A DNA stretch of 14,761 nt, taken from NCBI GenBank assembly GCA_964523945.1, contig CAZGBU010000045.1, positions 1-14,761 on the forward strand, read 5' to 3'. This DNA comes from CAKTOF01 sp964523945. GTDB lineage: Bacteria > Bacillota > Clostridia > Oscillospirales > Oscillospiraceae. Under the pieces are notes generated by a model, which made no database searches, was not told the origin of the DNA, and worked only from the letters and a program-made list of their open reading frames with translations. Every line of letters starts with the position of its first letter. Position 1 is the stretch's first letter. Both the position numbers and the translations under genes were made by a program. Positions 1 through 6,572 of this stretch are shown piece by piece.

Positions 1-78
1 TATGCGCCAGCCGGCGGCTACGCAGCTGCGAACGACGGCTATGCGCCGGCCGGCGGCTACGCGCCTGCGGACGGCGGC
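1..78 (+). repeat. Two 39-bp in-frame tandem repeats (13-residue YAPAGGY unit)
   Basis: Positions 1-39 and 40-78 are imperfect direct copies encoding YAPAGGYAAANDG and YAPAGGYAPADGG; a third, degraded unit begins TATGTTCCG at 79. The array continues to the window edge, so more copies may lie upstream. It encodes the low-complexity cytoplasmic segment before the membrane helix of the LRR protein. Confidence 0.85.
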
Positions 79-1749
79 TATGTTCCGCCGCAGGAGCCGG
101 CCTATGGCGCCGGCGGCTGGGCCGTGCCGGAGCAGCCGCAGAAAAAGAAGAGCCGCCGCGGCCTGATTGCGGCCATCTGCGCAGTTGCCGCAGTTGCAGT
201 GCTGGCCATCGCGTTTTTTGTGTGGCTGTACCCGACATACCTGTCGTCCGAGGCCAGGTACCGCTCGGCGATGAACCGCGGCGACGCCGCGCTGGCCGAT
301 GAGGCGTATGAGGACGCCGTGTCCTACTACACCGACGCCATCGGCTATGCCGAGCCGGACGAGGACGATGAGATGTGTCCGGCGCTGATTGGCCGCGGCG
401 ATGCGTACATGGGGCTCGAGGAATATGAGAGCGCCATCGACGACTATGAGGACGCGCTCCGGCTCGATGACGACCAGCGCCGCGTCTGGAGCAAGCTGGC
501 CGCCGCCTATGTCGCCGCCGGCGACATAGGCGGCGCGATCGCCGCGCTCGAGGACGGCTATCTCGCCACCGGCGCGTCCGCGCTGCAGGAGCGCATCGAT
601 GAGCTGCGTGCCGGCACGCAGGAAACGCCGCCGGAACCCGACATATCCATTGGCACAGAAGCCCCCGGAACTGGCACAGATGAGCCGGGCGGCACAGCAG
701 GCGATGCGGCGCCCGACACCATTACCATCGGCGGAGAGACCATTTCGACCGACGCGACGGAGCTGTATCTGTCGTATCTGTCGATCGACGACATCTCGGA
801 CCTGCGCTATTGCACCGAGCTGGAGTATCTCGAACTGCCCGGCAATTCCATCACCGATCTCAGCCCGCTGTCCGGCCTGACGAACCTGACGTATCTCGTG
901 CTCGACGAGAACGGCATCACGGACCTCAGTCCGCTGGCGCGGCTGACGAATCTGGAATATCTGAGCCTGGAATCGAACGACATCACCGACATCTCCGCGC
1001 TGAGCGGCCTGACCAACCTGCAGACGCTGTGGCTGTACGACAATGAGATCTCCGATATCTCCGCGCTGGCAAACCTGCGCGCGCTGGAGTCGCTCGAGCT
1101 GTGGGACAATCCGGTCGAGGACATCTCGCCGCTGTCCGGCCTGACCAACCTGCGCTATCTCGATCTGGACGATACACTCGTCTCGGATGTGACGCCGCTG
1201 TTTGGCCTGACGAACCTTGAGACGCTCTATCTGTCCGGTGACAACCTGCCGTCCGACGCCTGGACGCAGATCGGTGAGGCGCTGCCGCAGTTCGGCACGA
1301 GCAGCGGCGATCAGACCTACAGCGACGAGCTGTCCGTCGCGGGCGAGCTGAACATCAGCGTCTGCATTGACGAGAACTCCGACGGCATGGCCGCCGAGGA
1401 TGACGAGGGCTATCTGTCCGGCTATGCGATCGATCTGGGCATTTCGCTGGCCGACGAGCTGGGGCTGACGCGCGGCTTCTATGGCTTTGACACGCAGGTC
1501 GAGGCGCTTGACGCGCTCAACGCCGGCGTTACCGACTGCATGATTATCGCCGCCACCGTCGACGACTACGGCGAGCAGGGCGTGGGGCTGGCCTTTACGG
1601 ATCCGTACCTCATCGCGGGCCAGTACGAGCTGTGCATCGCCGTGCGCGAGGAGAATACCGATCTGCTGGCCGCGCTCAATAACGCAATCGCGGTACTGAC
1701 GGCCGACGGCACGATTGACGAGATCTTCGCGCCGCTGTTCGAGAGCTGA
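1..1749 (+). CDS. Membrane-anchored TPR / leucine-rich-repeat protein with a C-terminal half solute-binding domain (5' partial)
   Basis: The frame is open from base 1, so the true start lies upstream; the GTG at 124 is only an internal codon. Reading from base 1, the protein has a Tyr/Pro/Ala/Gly-rich repeat segment (codons 1-40), then a basic KKKSRR stretch followed by one transmembrane helix (nt 160-231), which places the rest outside the cell by the positive-inside rule. Next come TPR-like helical repeats (about nt 253-573), an acidic Pro/Gly/Thr linker (about 610-720), about eight 22-residue leucine-rich repeats of the TNLxxLxLxxNxITDISPLSGL kind (about 750-1260), and a C-terminal segment (about 1327-1746). 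That last segment resembles bacterial family-3 solute-binding proteins (GYAIDLGISLADELGL, AFTDPYLIAGQYEL, LLAALNNAIAVLTADGTIDEIF) but is only about 140 residues long, with the second lobe missing. LRR proteins of this type usually mediate protein contacts, so a surface interaction or sensing role is inference. It is probably the first visible gene of an operon with mnmA, 1 nt downstream. Confidence 0.85.
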   Translation, partial: YAPAGGYAAANDGYAPAGGYAPADGGYVPPQEPAYGAGGWAVPEQPQKKKSRRGLIAAICAVAAVAVLAIAFFVWLYPTYLSSEARYRSAMNRGDAALADEAYEDAVSYYTDAIGYAEPDEDDEMCPALIGRGDAYMGLEEYESAIDDYEDALRLDDDQRRVWSKLAAAYVAAGDIGGAIAALEDGYLATGASALQERIDELRAGTQETPPEPDISIGTEAPGTGTDEPGGTAGDAAPDTITIGGETISTDATELYLSYLSIDDISDLRYCTELEYLELPGNSITDLSPLSGLTNLTYLVLDENGITDLSPLARLTNLEYLSLESNDITDISALSGLTNLQTLWLYDNEISDISALANLRALESLELWDNPVEDISPLSGLTNLRYLDLDDTLVSDVTPLFGLTNLETLYLSGDNLPSDAWTQIGEALPQFGTSSGDQTYSDELSVAGELNISVCIDENSDGMAAEDDEGYLSGYAIDLGISLADELGLTRGFYGFDTQVEALDALNAGVTDCMIIAATVDDYGEQGVGLAFTDPYLIAGQYELCIAVREENTDLLAALNNAIAVLTADGTIDEIFAPLFES

Positions 1750-1750
1750 C

Positions 1751-2818
1751 GTGCCGAAACTGCTTGTCGCCATGTCCGGCGGCGTGGACAGTGCTGCGGC
1801 CGCGCTGCTTGCGCTGCGCGGCGGGTGGGAGTGCGTCGGATGCACGATGCGCCTGACCGACCCGCCGCCCGGCGCGCCGGACGATGCAGCGGCCGCCGCT
1901 GCGGTCTGCGCCTGGCTCGGCATTGCGCACCGCGTGCTTGACCTGCGGCGGGAATTTGCGTCGTGCGTCATTGCGCCGTTTGCGCGCGAATATGAGCGCG
2001 GCCGCACGCCAAACCCCTGCGTCGTCTGCAACCAGACAATCAAATTCGGCGCGCTGGCGGACTACGCGCGCGCGCAGGGGTTCGATGCGCTGGCTACCGG
2101 GCACTATGCGCGCGTGTTCCGCCGTCCGGATGGGCGGTATGTGCTCCGGACCGCCGAGGATCGCGCGCGCGACCAGACGTATGTGCTCTACCGGCTCACG
2201 CAGCAGCAGCTCGCCTTTGCGCGCTTTCCGCTGGGCGGGCTGACCAAGCCGGCGGTGCGTGAACTTGCCGCGTCCGCCGGCTTTGAAAACGCGCACAGAC
2301 GCGATTCGCAGGACATCTGCTTTGTGCCGGACGGCGACTATGGCGCGTTTCTGGAGCGCCGGGGCGGCAAAGTCTATCCGCCCGGCGACTTTATCAGCCC
2401 GGACGGACGCGTGCTGGGCCGGCACCGCGGTGCGGTGCGCTATACGATCGGCCAGCGCAGGGGGCTGGGGCTGGCGCTTCCTGCGCCGGGCTATGTGCTG
2501 GCCAAGGATATGGACGCGAACACCGTCACCGTCGGCCCGCCGGAGCGGCTGATGGCGCGGCGCGTCTGGCTCTCCGGCTGCAACTGGATTGATACGGATG
2601 CGCCGGCGGGCGAACGCCGCGTGACGGCCAAGCTGCGCTATTCCCAGCAGGCGGCATCCTGCCTGCTGCGCTGGGACGGCCGGACGGCCGAGCTGTGCTT
2701 CGATGCGCCGCAGCGCGCGCCGGCGGCGGGGCAGTCGGCCGTGTGCTACGACGGCGAGATTGTCGCCGGCGGCGGCACGATCGAGAGAGCGGAATTTGAA
2801 ACACCAAAGGAGAGCTGA
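1751..2818 (+). CDS. mnmA: tRNA-specific 2-thiouridylase MnmA
   Basis: MnmA adenylates and thiolates C2 of the wobble uridine U34 of tRNA(Lys), tRNA(Glu) and tRNA(Gln), receiving sulfur as a persulfide from a cysteine desulfurase relay. The protein is 355 residues, normal for the family. It shows the ATP-pyrophosphatase P-loop SGGVDS (residues 9-14), RTPNPCVVCNQTIKFG with the likely catalytic Cys93, ATGHYARV, RDQTYVLYRL, SQDICFVPDGDYGAFL with the second active-site Cys190, RYTIGQRRGLGL, and the C-terminal beta-barrel signature KLRYSQQ. The GTG at 1751 is chosen because the family begins a few residues before the P-loop; an ATG at 1772 would cut into it. No good Shine-Dalgarno precedes the GTG and the previous stop ends at 1749, so translation is probably coupled to the LRR gene. 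Confidence 0.96.
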   Translation: MPKLLVAMSGGVDSAAAALLALRGGWECVGCTMRLTDPPPGAPDDAAAAAAVCAWLGIAHRVLDLRREFASCVIAPFAREYERGRTPNPCVVCNQTIKFGALADYARAQGFDALATGHYARVFRRPDGRYVLRTAEDRARDQTYVLYRLTQQQLAFARFPLGGLTKPAVRELAASAGFENAHRRDSQDICFVPDGDYGAFLERRGGKVYPPGDFISPDGRVLGRHRGAVRYTIGQRRGLGLALPAPGYVLAKDMDANTVTVGPPERLMARRVWLSGCNWIDTDAPAGERRVTAKLRYSQQAASCLLRWDGRTAELCFDAPQRAPAAGQSAVCYDGEIVAGGGTIERAEFETPKES

Positions 2819-2821
2819 GCG

Positions 2822-3604
2822 ATGGAGGAAATTCTGGCCGTCGTGCTGGCCGCCGGCATGGGCACGCGGCTGCAGACCGAGACGGATCACACCGCCAAGG
2901 TGCTGCGTCAGGCCAACGGGAAGCCGCTGCTGCACTATGTGCTCGCGGCGCTCGATTTTGTGCCGCCGGAACAGACCGTGCTGGTCGTCGGCTACCAGCG
3001 TGAGCGGGTGACGGCGGCGTTTCCGGGTTACCGCGCCTGCGTACAGGAGCCGCAGCGCGGCACCGGCGACGCGGTGCGCGCCGCGCGCGCTTATCTGGAC
3101 GGCTTCACCGGCACGGTGCTCGTGGCCTACGGCGACATGCCGCTCCTGAAAAAAGAGACGTATCTGGGGCTTCTGGCGGCGCACCGCACCGCCGGCGCGG
3201 CCTGTACGCTGCTGGCCGGCACGTCGGAGCTCTCGCTCCCCTACGGGCGTGTGCTGCGCCGGGCGGACGGCAGCTTCGACCGCGTCGTCGAAGAGCGCGA
3301 CTGCACCCCCGAGCAGCGCGCTATCCGCGAGCTGAACGTCGGCATCTATGCCTTTGACGGCAGGCTGCTGCCCGCGGCACTCGACCGCCTGCGGTGCGAC
3401 AATGCGCAGCGCGAGTACTATCTGACCGACGTACCCGCGATCCTGCGCGACGAATTCGGCGGGAAAATCGCGGTGTACACCTGCGCGCTGGGCGAGCAGA
3501 TCCTCGGCGTCAACACGCCCGAGCAGCTCGCGCTGACGGAGCAGTACCTGCGCGCGAGAGAAGACGGTTTTACCCGTTTACAATCCATGCGCTTGGCGAT
3601 ATGA
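2822..3604 (+). CDS. Stand-alone GlmU-type nucleotidyltransferase (UDP-GlcNAc pyrophosphorylase domain only)
   Basis: This 260-residue protein matches only the N-terminal uridyltransferase half of GlmU, which makes UDP-GlcNAc from UTP and GlcNAc-1-phosphate. Visible motifs are LAAGMGTRL (9-17), Lys26 in AKVL, QRGTGDAV (GTG at 80-82), the metal-binding Asp105 in AYGDMPLL, YGRVLR, RVVEERDCTPEQRAIRELNVGIYAFD, DNAQREYYLTDV, and Asn231 in GVNTPEQLA. The left-handed beta-helix acetyltransferase half is absent; the protein stops about 25 residues after Asn231. The usual Pro before the catalytic Lys is Ala. ATG 2822 has AAAGGAG at 2806-2812 and lies 3 nt after the mnmA stop, so the two are co-transcribed. 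The sugar-phosphate and nucleotide substrates cannot be fixed from sequence alone; another NTP:sugar-1-phosphate transferase activity is possible. Confidence 0.88.
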   Translation: MEEILAVVLAAGMGTRLQTETDHTAKVLRQANGKPLLHYVLAALDFVPPEQTVLVVGYQRERVTAAFPGYRACVQEPQRGTGDAVRAARAYLDGFTGTVLVAYGDMPLLKKETYLGLLAAHRTAGAACTLLAGTSELSLPYGRVLRRADGSFDRVVEERDCTPEQRAIRELNVGIYAFDGRLLPAALDRLRCDNAQREYYLTDVPAILRDEFGGKIAVYTCALGEQILGVNTPEQLALTEQYLRAREDGFTRLQSMRLAI

Positions 3605-3605
3605 T
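3577..3605 (+). promoter_or_regulatory. Near-consensus sigma-A promoter for the zinc-ribbon membrane protein
   Basis: TTTACA (3577-3582), a 17-nt spacer and TATGAT (3600-3605) give a strong vegetative promoter. It overlaps the last codons and stop of the upstream nucleotidyltransferase gene. Expected transcription start is about 3612, giving a leader of about 45 nt that contains the AGGAGGT ribosome site at 3639-3645. Confidence 0.75.
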
Positions 3606-3655
3606 GGACACAGATCCATCCGATTGAGGGAGAAAAAGAGGAGGTCAACTCAACC

Positions 3656-4429
3656 ATGAAATTTTCCGCGAAAACACTGTTCGCGCTGATCGGCGTCGTG
3701 CTTGCGCTGATCATGTTCTTCCTGCCGTTTGCATCTGCGTCGATGAGCGGCCTGAGCGAGTCTGCCAACGCGTTCTCGGTCATGTTCGACGCGGACGATA
3801 TCGGCGATCTGTGCATACCGTTCTTCGTCTGGGTCGCATTCCTCGGCCTGATTGCGTCGCTGGTGCTGCTGTTCCTCGGCAAGGCAGCGATCTCCGGCGT
3901 CGTCGATCTGGTGTGCGGCGTATGCCTGCTCCTGTACATCGTGACGTTCCAGGGCCAGAGCATCAGCATGTTGGGCGTCACCGCCAGCATCCATGTCGGC
4001 GCAGGCTCCTGGCTGGCGCTGATCTTCTTCCTGGCCGCCGGCGTGTTCGCGCTGTTCGGCGACAAGTTCCCGTTCCTGTCCAAGGTCAAGGTCGACGCCG
4101 TGACGGATAAGCTCGACACCGCCGCCGCCTCGTTCCAGAAGACGGCCGGCAAGGTCACCTCGAGCGTCCAGGCCGGCGTGCAGGCCGCGGTCGCCAAGGC
4201 TGCTGCCGGTAAGGAGATCGATTGCCCGAACTGCGGCGCCAAGGTGCCGGCAGACAGCAACTTCTGCCTGAACTGCGGTGCAAAGGTCGAGCACCCTGCC
4301 CCTGCGCCGGAAGCGCCGCAGGCGGATGCTCCGCAGGCCGAAGCGCCCGCCGGCCGCACCTGTGCAAACTGCGGCGGCCCGCTCAAGGAAGACAGCCGCT
4401 TCTGCCCGAACTGCGGCACGCCCTGCTGA
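3656..4429 (+). CDS. Four-helix membrane protein with two C-terminal zinc ribbons
   Basis: The 257-residue protein has hydrophobic segments at about residues 5-28, 55-78, 80-100 and 116-138. An Ala/Lys/Val-rich amphipathic stretch (about 142-188) follows, then two double-CxxC zinc ribbons: Cys190/193 with Cys204/207, and Cys236/239 with Cys250/253. A Pro/Ala/Glu linker (about 210-233) separates them. Zinc-ribbon membrane proteins of this design are common in Clostridia, but I know of no assigned function; the cytosolic ribbons may bind partner proteins, which is inference. The start ATG 3656 has a strong AGGAGGT at 3639-3645. It has its own promoter upstream and its own terminator downstream, so it is probably monocistronic and well expressed. 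Confidence 0.87.
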   Translation: MKFSAKTLFALIGVVLALIMFFLPFASASMSGLSESANAFSVMFDADDIGDLCIPFFVWVAFLGLIASLVLLFLGKAAISGVVDLVCGVCLLLYIVTFQGQSISMLGVTASIHVGAGSWLALIFFLAAGVFALFGDKFPFLSKVKVDAVTDKLDTAAASFQKTAGKVTSSVQAGVQAAVAKAAAGKEIDCPNCGAKVPADSNFCLNCGAKVEHPAPAPEAPQADAPQAEAPAGRTCANCGGPLKEDSRFCPNCGTPC

Positions 4430-4452
4430 GACAGACCAATTCAACCGTAAAT

Positions 4453-4490
4453 GCCGCCGCGAACGATATCGTTCGCGGCGGCGTTTTTTT
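4453..4490 (+). terminator. Intrinsic terminator after the zinc-ribbon gene
   Basis: Positions 4453-4482 are a perfect 30-nt palindrome (GCCGCCGCGAACGAT and its complement) followed by seven T at 4484-4490. It starts 23 nt after the stop codon at 4429. The stem is strong and the T-tract lies on the plus strand. Confidence 0.93.
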
Positions 4491-4553
4491 GCCCGCGCAC
4501 CGGCCTGTGACGGGCCTGGAAAAATATGCGCCGAAAACGGTCAAAACCGGTCG

Positions 4554-4582
4554 TTGCCTTTTCTCCCGCGGTGTGATACTTT
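4554..4582 (+). promoter_or_regulatory. Possible promoter for the DUF2207 gene
   Basis: After the terminator a new promoter is required for the next gene. TTGCCT (4554-4559) could be a -35, with either TACTTT (4577-4582, 17-nt spacer) or an extended -10 TGTGATACT (4572-4580) as -10. Neither is close to consensus. The rest of 4491-4617 shows nothing else beyond the ribosome site at 4602-4610. Confidence 0.35.
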
Positions 4583-4617
4583 ATAGAGTAGAAACCATTT
4601 TGAAAGGCGGTGCGCAG

Positions 4618-6294
4618 ATGCGGCGGATTCGATTGCTTTTGGCTGTGCTGGCGGCGGCAGTGCTGCTGGGCCTGCCGGCGCGTGCCGCGATCGAGCAATA
4701 CGATGTCGGCACACTGCATGTGGCCGTTACCGTCACGCAGGACGGAACATACACCGCCGAGCTGACGGCATCGCTCGCATTTGAGAGCGCTGATACCACC
4801 ATTGAAATCCCGCTCGGCACCGGCATCACCGAGGCATCCGCGCCGGGTTATGGATCGCAGCTCCGCCGCAATGACGATGGGGTGTACTTCCTGACCATAT
4901 CGACGGAAAGCGGCTTTTTGACGCCCGGAAATTATACGGTCCGTTATGCCGGCTCGCTCGGCTTCACCACGCGCGAGGACGGCGGGCAGACCGCCGCAAT
5001 CGAGCTGCTGTGCGCGCACTGGCCGGGCACCGTCTCCGGCGTGACGTTTGCGGTGACGATGCCTGCGGCCATCGACGCGGGCGCGGCGACGCTTGTCAGC
5101 GGTTACTACGGCGAACTGGCCGGCGACGCGGTGACGCTGACCGCTGCCGGCACGGCGCTCTCCGGCGGGCTGGACGGCACGCTGCTCGATCACGAGTCGC
5201 TCTCGCTCGCGCTGACGCTGCCGGCCGGCTATTTCACCGAGCCGAGCCCGGTCGAGACGATCTTTTCGCCCGACCGGCTGATTGTCCCGGTCGTGTGCGT
5301 GCTGAGCCTGCTCTACTGGTTGCTGTTTCTGCGGACGCCCGGCCGCCGCATTCGCATGCAGGTTGAACCGCCCGACGGTGTGTGCGCCGGCGACGTGCCG
5401 TATCTGCTCTATGGCGCGCGGCCCGAGGCTGCGCTGACCGTCGCGCAATGGGCAAGTTTGGGATACTGCTCGATTCAGGCCAGCCGGCGTGCCGTGCGGC
5501 TGATCCGGCATATGGACATGGGCAACGAGCGGAAGGGCTATGAGCGGCGGCTGTTTGCGCAGATCTTTGCGCCGGGCGACGTGGTCAGCGGCTCGGACAC
5601 GCGCTTCCGCCAGTGCTGCGAGCACATCGAGCAGCCGCTCGGCGCGCACTGGCAGCGCCGGATCTTTGACCGCAGGAGCGGCTCGCCGGCGCTGATGCAG
5701 GCCGGGGCGGCGATTGCGTGCGCGGCTGCATGCGCGCGCGCGATGGCGGCGATCGACCAGATCACCGTAGCCGGCTGGCTGATGGCCGTCCTCGGCGCGG
5801 CGGGCGGCCTGGCGGCAGGCGCGCTGGTGTGCTGCGGCGCGCTGCAGCTCCGCCGGCGGCGGAAGTTGCCGGTCGTTGCCGCGGCGGCGGTGGCGCTTGC
5901 CGGAATGCTGCTGCTCGGCGCGTTCAGCGGCATCCATACCGCGGTGCTGCTTTCGTGTGCGCTTGCCTGCTTCACCGGCTGTGAAACGGCCTGCGGCGGC
6001 CGGCGCACGCGCGCGGGGGCCGAGGCGCTGGCGCATCTGCGCGGCCTGCGGCGCTTTCTGGCCGGAGCGGAGGAGAAGCGGCTGCGCCGGCTGCTGCGCA
6101 ATGACCCGCAGTATTTCTACCGGATGCTGCCGTTTGCCGAGGCGCTCGGCGTCGGCCGCGCCTTTTCCGCACGGTTCGGCAGGCTGCGTCTCGAGCCGTG
6201 CGATTACTACCAGACCGGCGGTACGCCGGCACAGACGGCAGACGGATTCTATGCGCGCTTTCACGACTCGATGGAGCAGATGCGCGGCCGCTGA
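4618..6294 (+). CDS. DUF2207-family membrane protein with signal peptide
   Basis: The protein is 558 residues. It starts with a signal peptide (RRIRLLLAVLAAAVLLGLPARAA, cleavage likely near residue 22-24). An extracytoplasmic beta-rich domain runs to about 215, a membrane helix lies at about 221-238, and a soluble region follows to about 355. Two hydrophobic hairpin regions sit at about 358-410 and 420-460. The C-terminal tail has GLRRFLAGAEEKRLRRLL (from about 476) and YFYRMLPFAEALGVGRAFSARF, which matches the conserved end of DUF2207 proteins (GLKRFI-E, LLPYA-ALGV). The biochemical role of the family is not established as far as I know. ATG 4618 is chosen because GAAAGGCGG lies at 4602-4610 and the signal peptide begins there; the same frame is open further upstream, but that part overlaps the zinc-ribbon gene and a terminator and is not coding. 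Confidence 0.82.
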   Translation: MRRIRLLLAVLAAAVLLGLPARAAIEQYDVGTLHVAVTVTQDGTYTAELTASLAFESADTTIEIPLGTGITEASAPGYGSQLRRNDDGVYFLTISTESGFLTPGNYTVRYAGSLGFTTREDGGQTAAIELLCAHWPGTVSGVTFAVTMPAAIDAGAATLVSGYYGELAGDAVTLTAAGTALSGGLDGTLLDHESLSLALTLPAGYFTEPSPVETIFSPDRLIVPVVCVLSLLYWLLFLRTPGRRIRMQVEPPDGVCAGDVPYLLYGARPEAALTVAQWASLGYCSIQASRRAVRLIRHMDMGNERKGYERRLFAQIFAPGDVVSGSDTRFRQCCEHIEQPLGAHWQRRIFDRRSGSPALMQAGAAIACAAACARAMAAIDQITVAGWLMAVLGAAGGLAAGALVCCGALQLRRRRKLPVVAAAAVALAGMLLLGAFSGIHTAVLLSCALACFTGCETACGGRRTRAGAEALAHLRGLRRFLAGAEEKRLRRLLRNDPQYFYRMLPFAEALGVGRAFSARFGRLRLEPCDYYQTGGTPAQTADGFYARFHDSMEQMRGR

Positions 6295-6305
6295 GACGGC
6301 CGAAG

Positions 6306-6324
6306 AAGTGGCGGGCCACTTTTT
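6306..6324 (+). terminator. Likely terminator just after the DUF2207 gene
   Basis: AAGTGG (6306-6311), loop CGGG, CCACTT (6316-6321), with the T-run reaching 6324, begins 11 nt after the stop codon. The stem is short (6 bp), so read-through is plausible. Confidence 0.55.
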
Positions 6325-6354
6325 CGGGAAGGCTGCAGTCCGCTGCGCGCATCA

Positions 6355-6377
6355 TTTGTCCGCTGAAGGCGGACAAA
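6355..6377. other. Perfect 9-bp stem-loop in the convergent gap
   Basis: TTTGTCCGC (6355-6363) and GCGGACAAA (6369-6377) flank a 5-nt loop. No T-tract follows on either strand, so it is not a standard intrinsic terminator. The stretch 6378-6490 between this hairpin and the next holds no convincing gene or signal beyond a TTTTT run at 6476-6480. Confidence 0.5.
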
Positions 6378-6490
6378 TACCGCACTGGCGGTCTGAGAGG
6401 CGTTTTCAGCCACGCACAGGCCGCGGCTAAAGCGAATTTCAATTTTTCCGCCTGCGGGCGCGAACGCTGCGGGGCTTTTTGACAAGCGGA

Positions 6491-6525
6491 GCGGCCGGGG
6501 CTGATGCCAGCCCCGGCCGCTTTTT
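6491..6525 (+). terminator. Strong intrinsic terminator with 13-bp perfect stem
   Basis: GCGGCCGGGGCTG (6491-6503) and CAGCCCCGGCCGC (6508-6520) flank loop ATGC and are followed by TTTTT (6521-6525). The T-tract is on the plus strand, so it stops rightward transcription before it runs into rlmH. It lies about 200 nt after the DUF2207 stop and may be a back-up terminator, or the end of an unrecognised small transcript. Confidence 0.82.
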
Positions 6526-6537
6526 GCCGGATGACAG

Positions 6538-6565
6538 GCGGCGGCCTACTTCTGCAGGCCACCGC
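6538..6565 (-). other. Stem-loop immediately downstream of rlmH
   Basis: On the minus strand GCGGTGGCCT pairs with AGGCCGCCGC, 10 bp with one U-G wobble that is only compatible with pairing in minus-strand RNA. It begins 7 nt after the rlmH stop codon. No T-tract follows, so it may protect the 3' end or act as a weak or factor-assisted terminator. Confidence 0.45.
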
Positions 6566-6572
6566 ACAGGCG

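Noticed and set aside
1..78. Possible CRISPR array
   Set aside because: The repeats are adjacent, without spacers, and encode an in-frame peptide repeat.
1676..3184. Long minus-strand open frame opposite mnmA and the nucleotidyltransferase gene
   Set aside because: It is rich in Arg, Ala and His with no recognisable motif, and both plus-strand genes have clear family motifs. Long antisense frames are expected at this GC content.
4222..4617. N-terminal extension of the DUF2207 protein
   Set aside because: The extension is out of frame with the zinc-ribbon gene it overlaps and crosses a strong terminator; a signal peptide and ribosome site set the start at 4618.
4441..6264. Long minus-strand open frame opposite the DUF2207 gene
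   Set aside because: The composition is Arg/Gln/Ala-rich, it runs through a terminator, and it has no ribosome site or motif.
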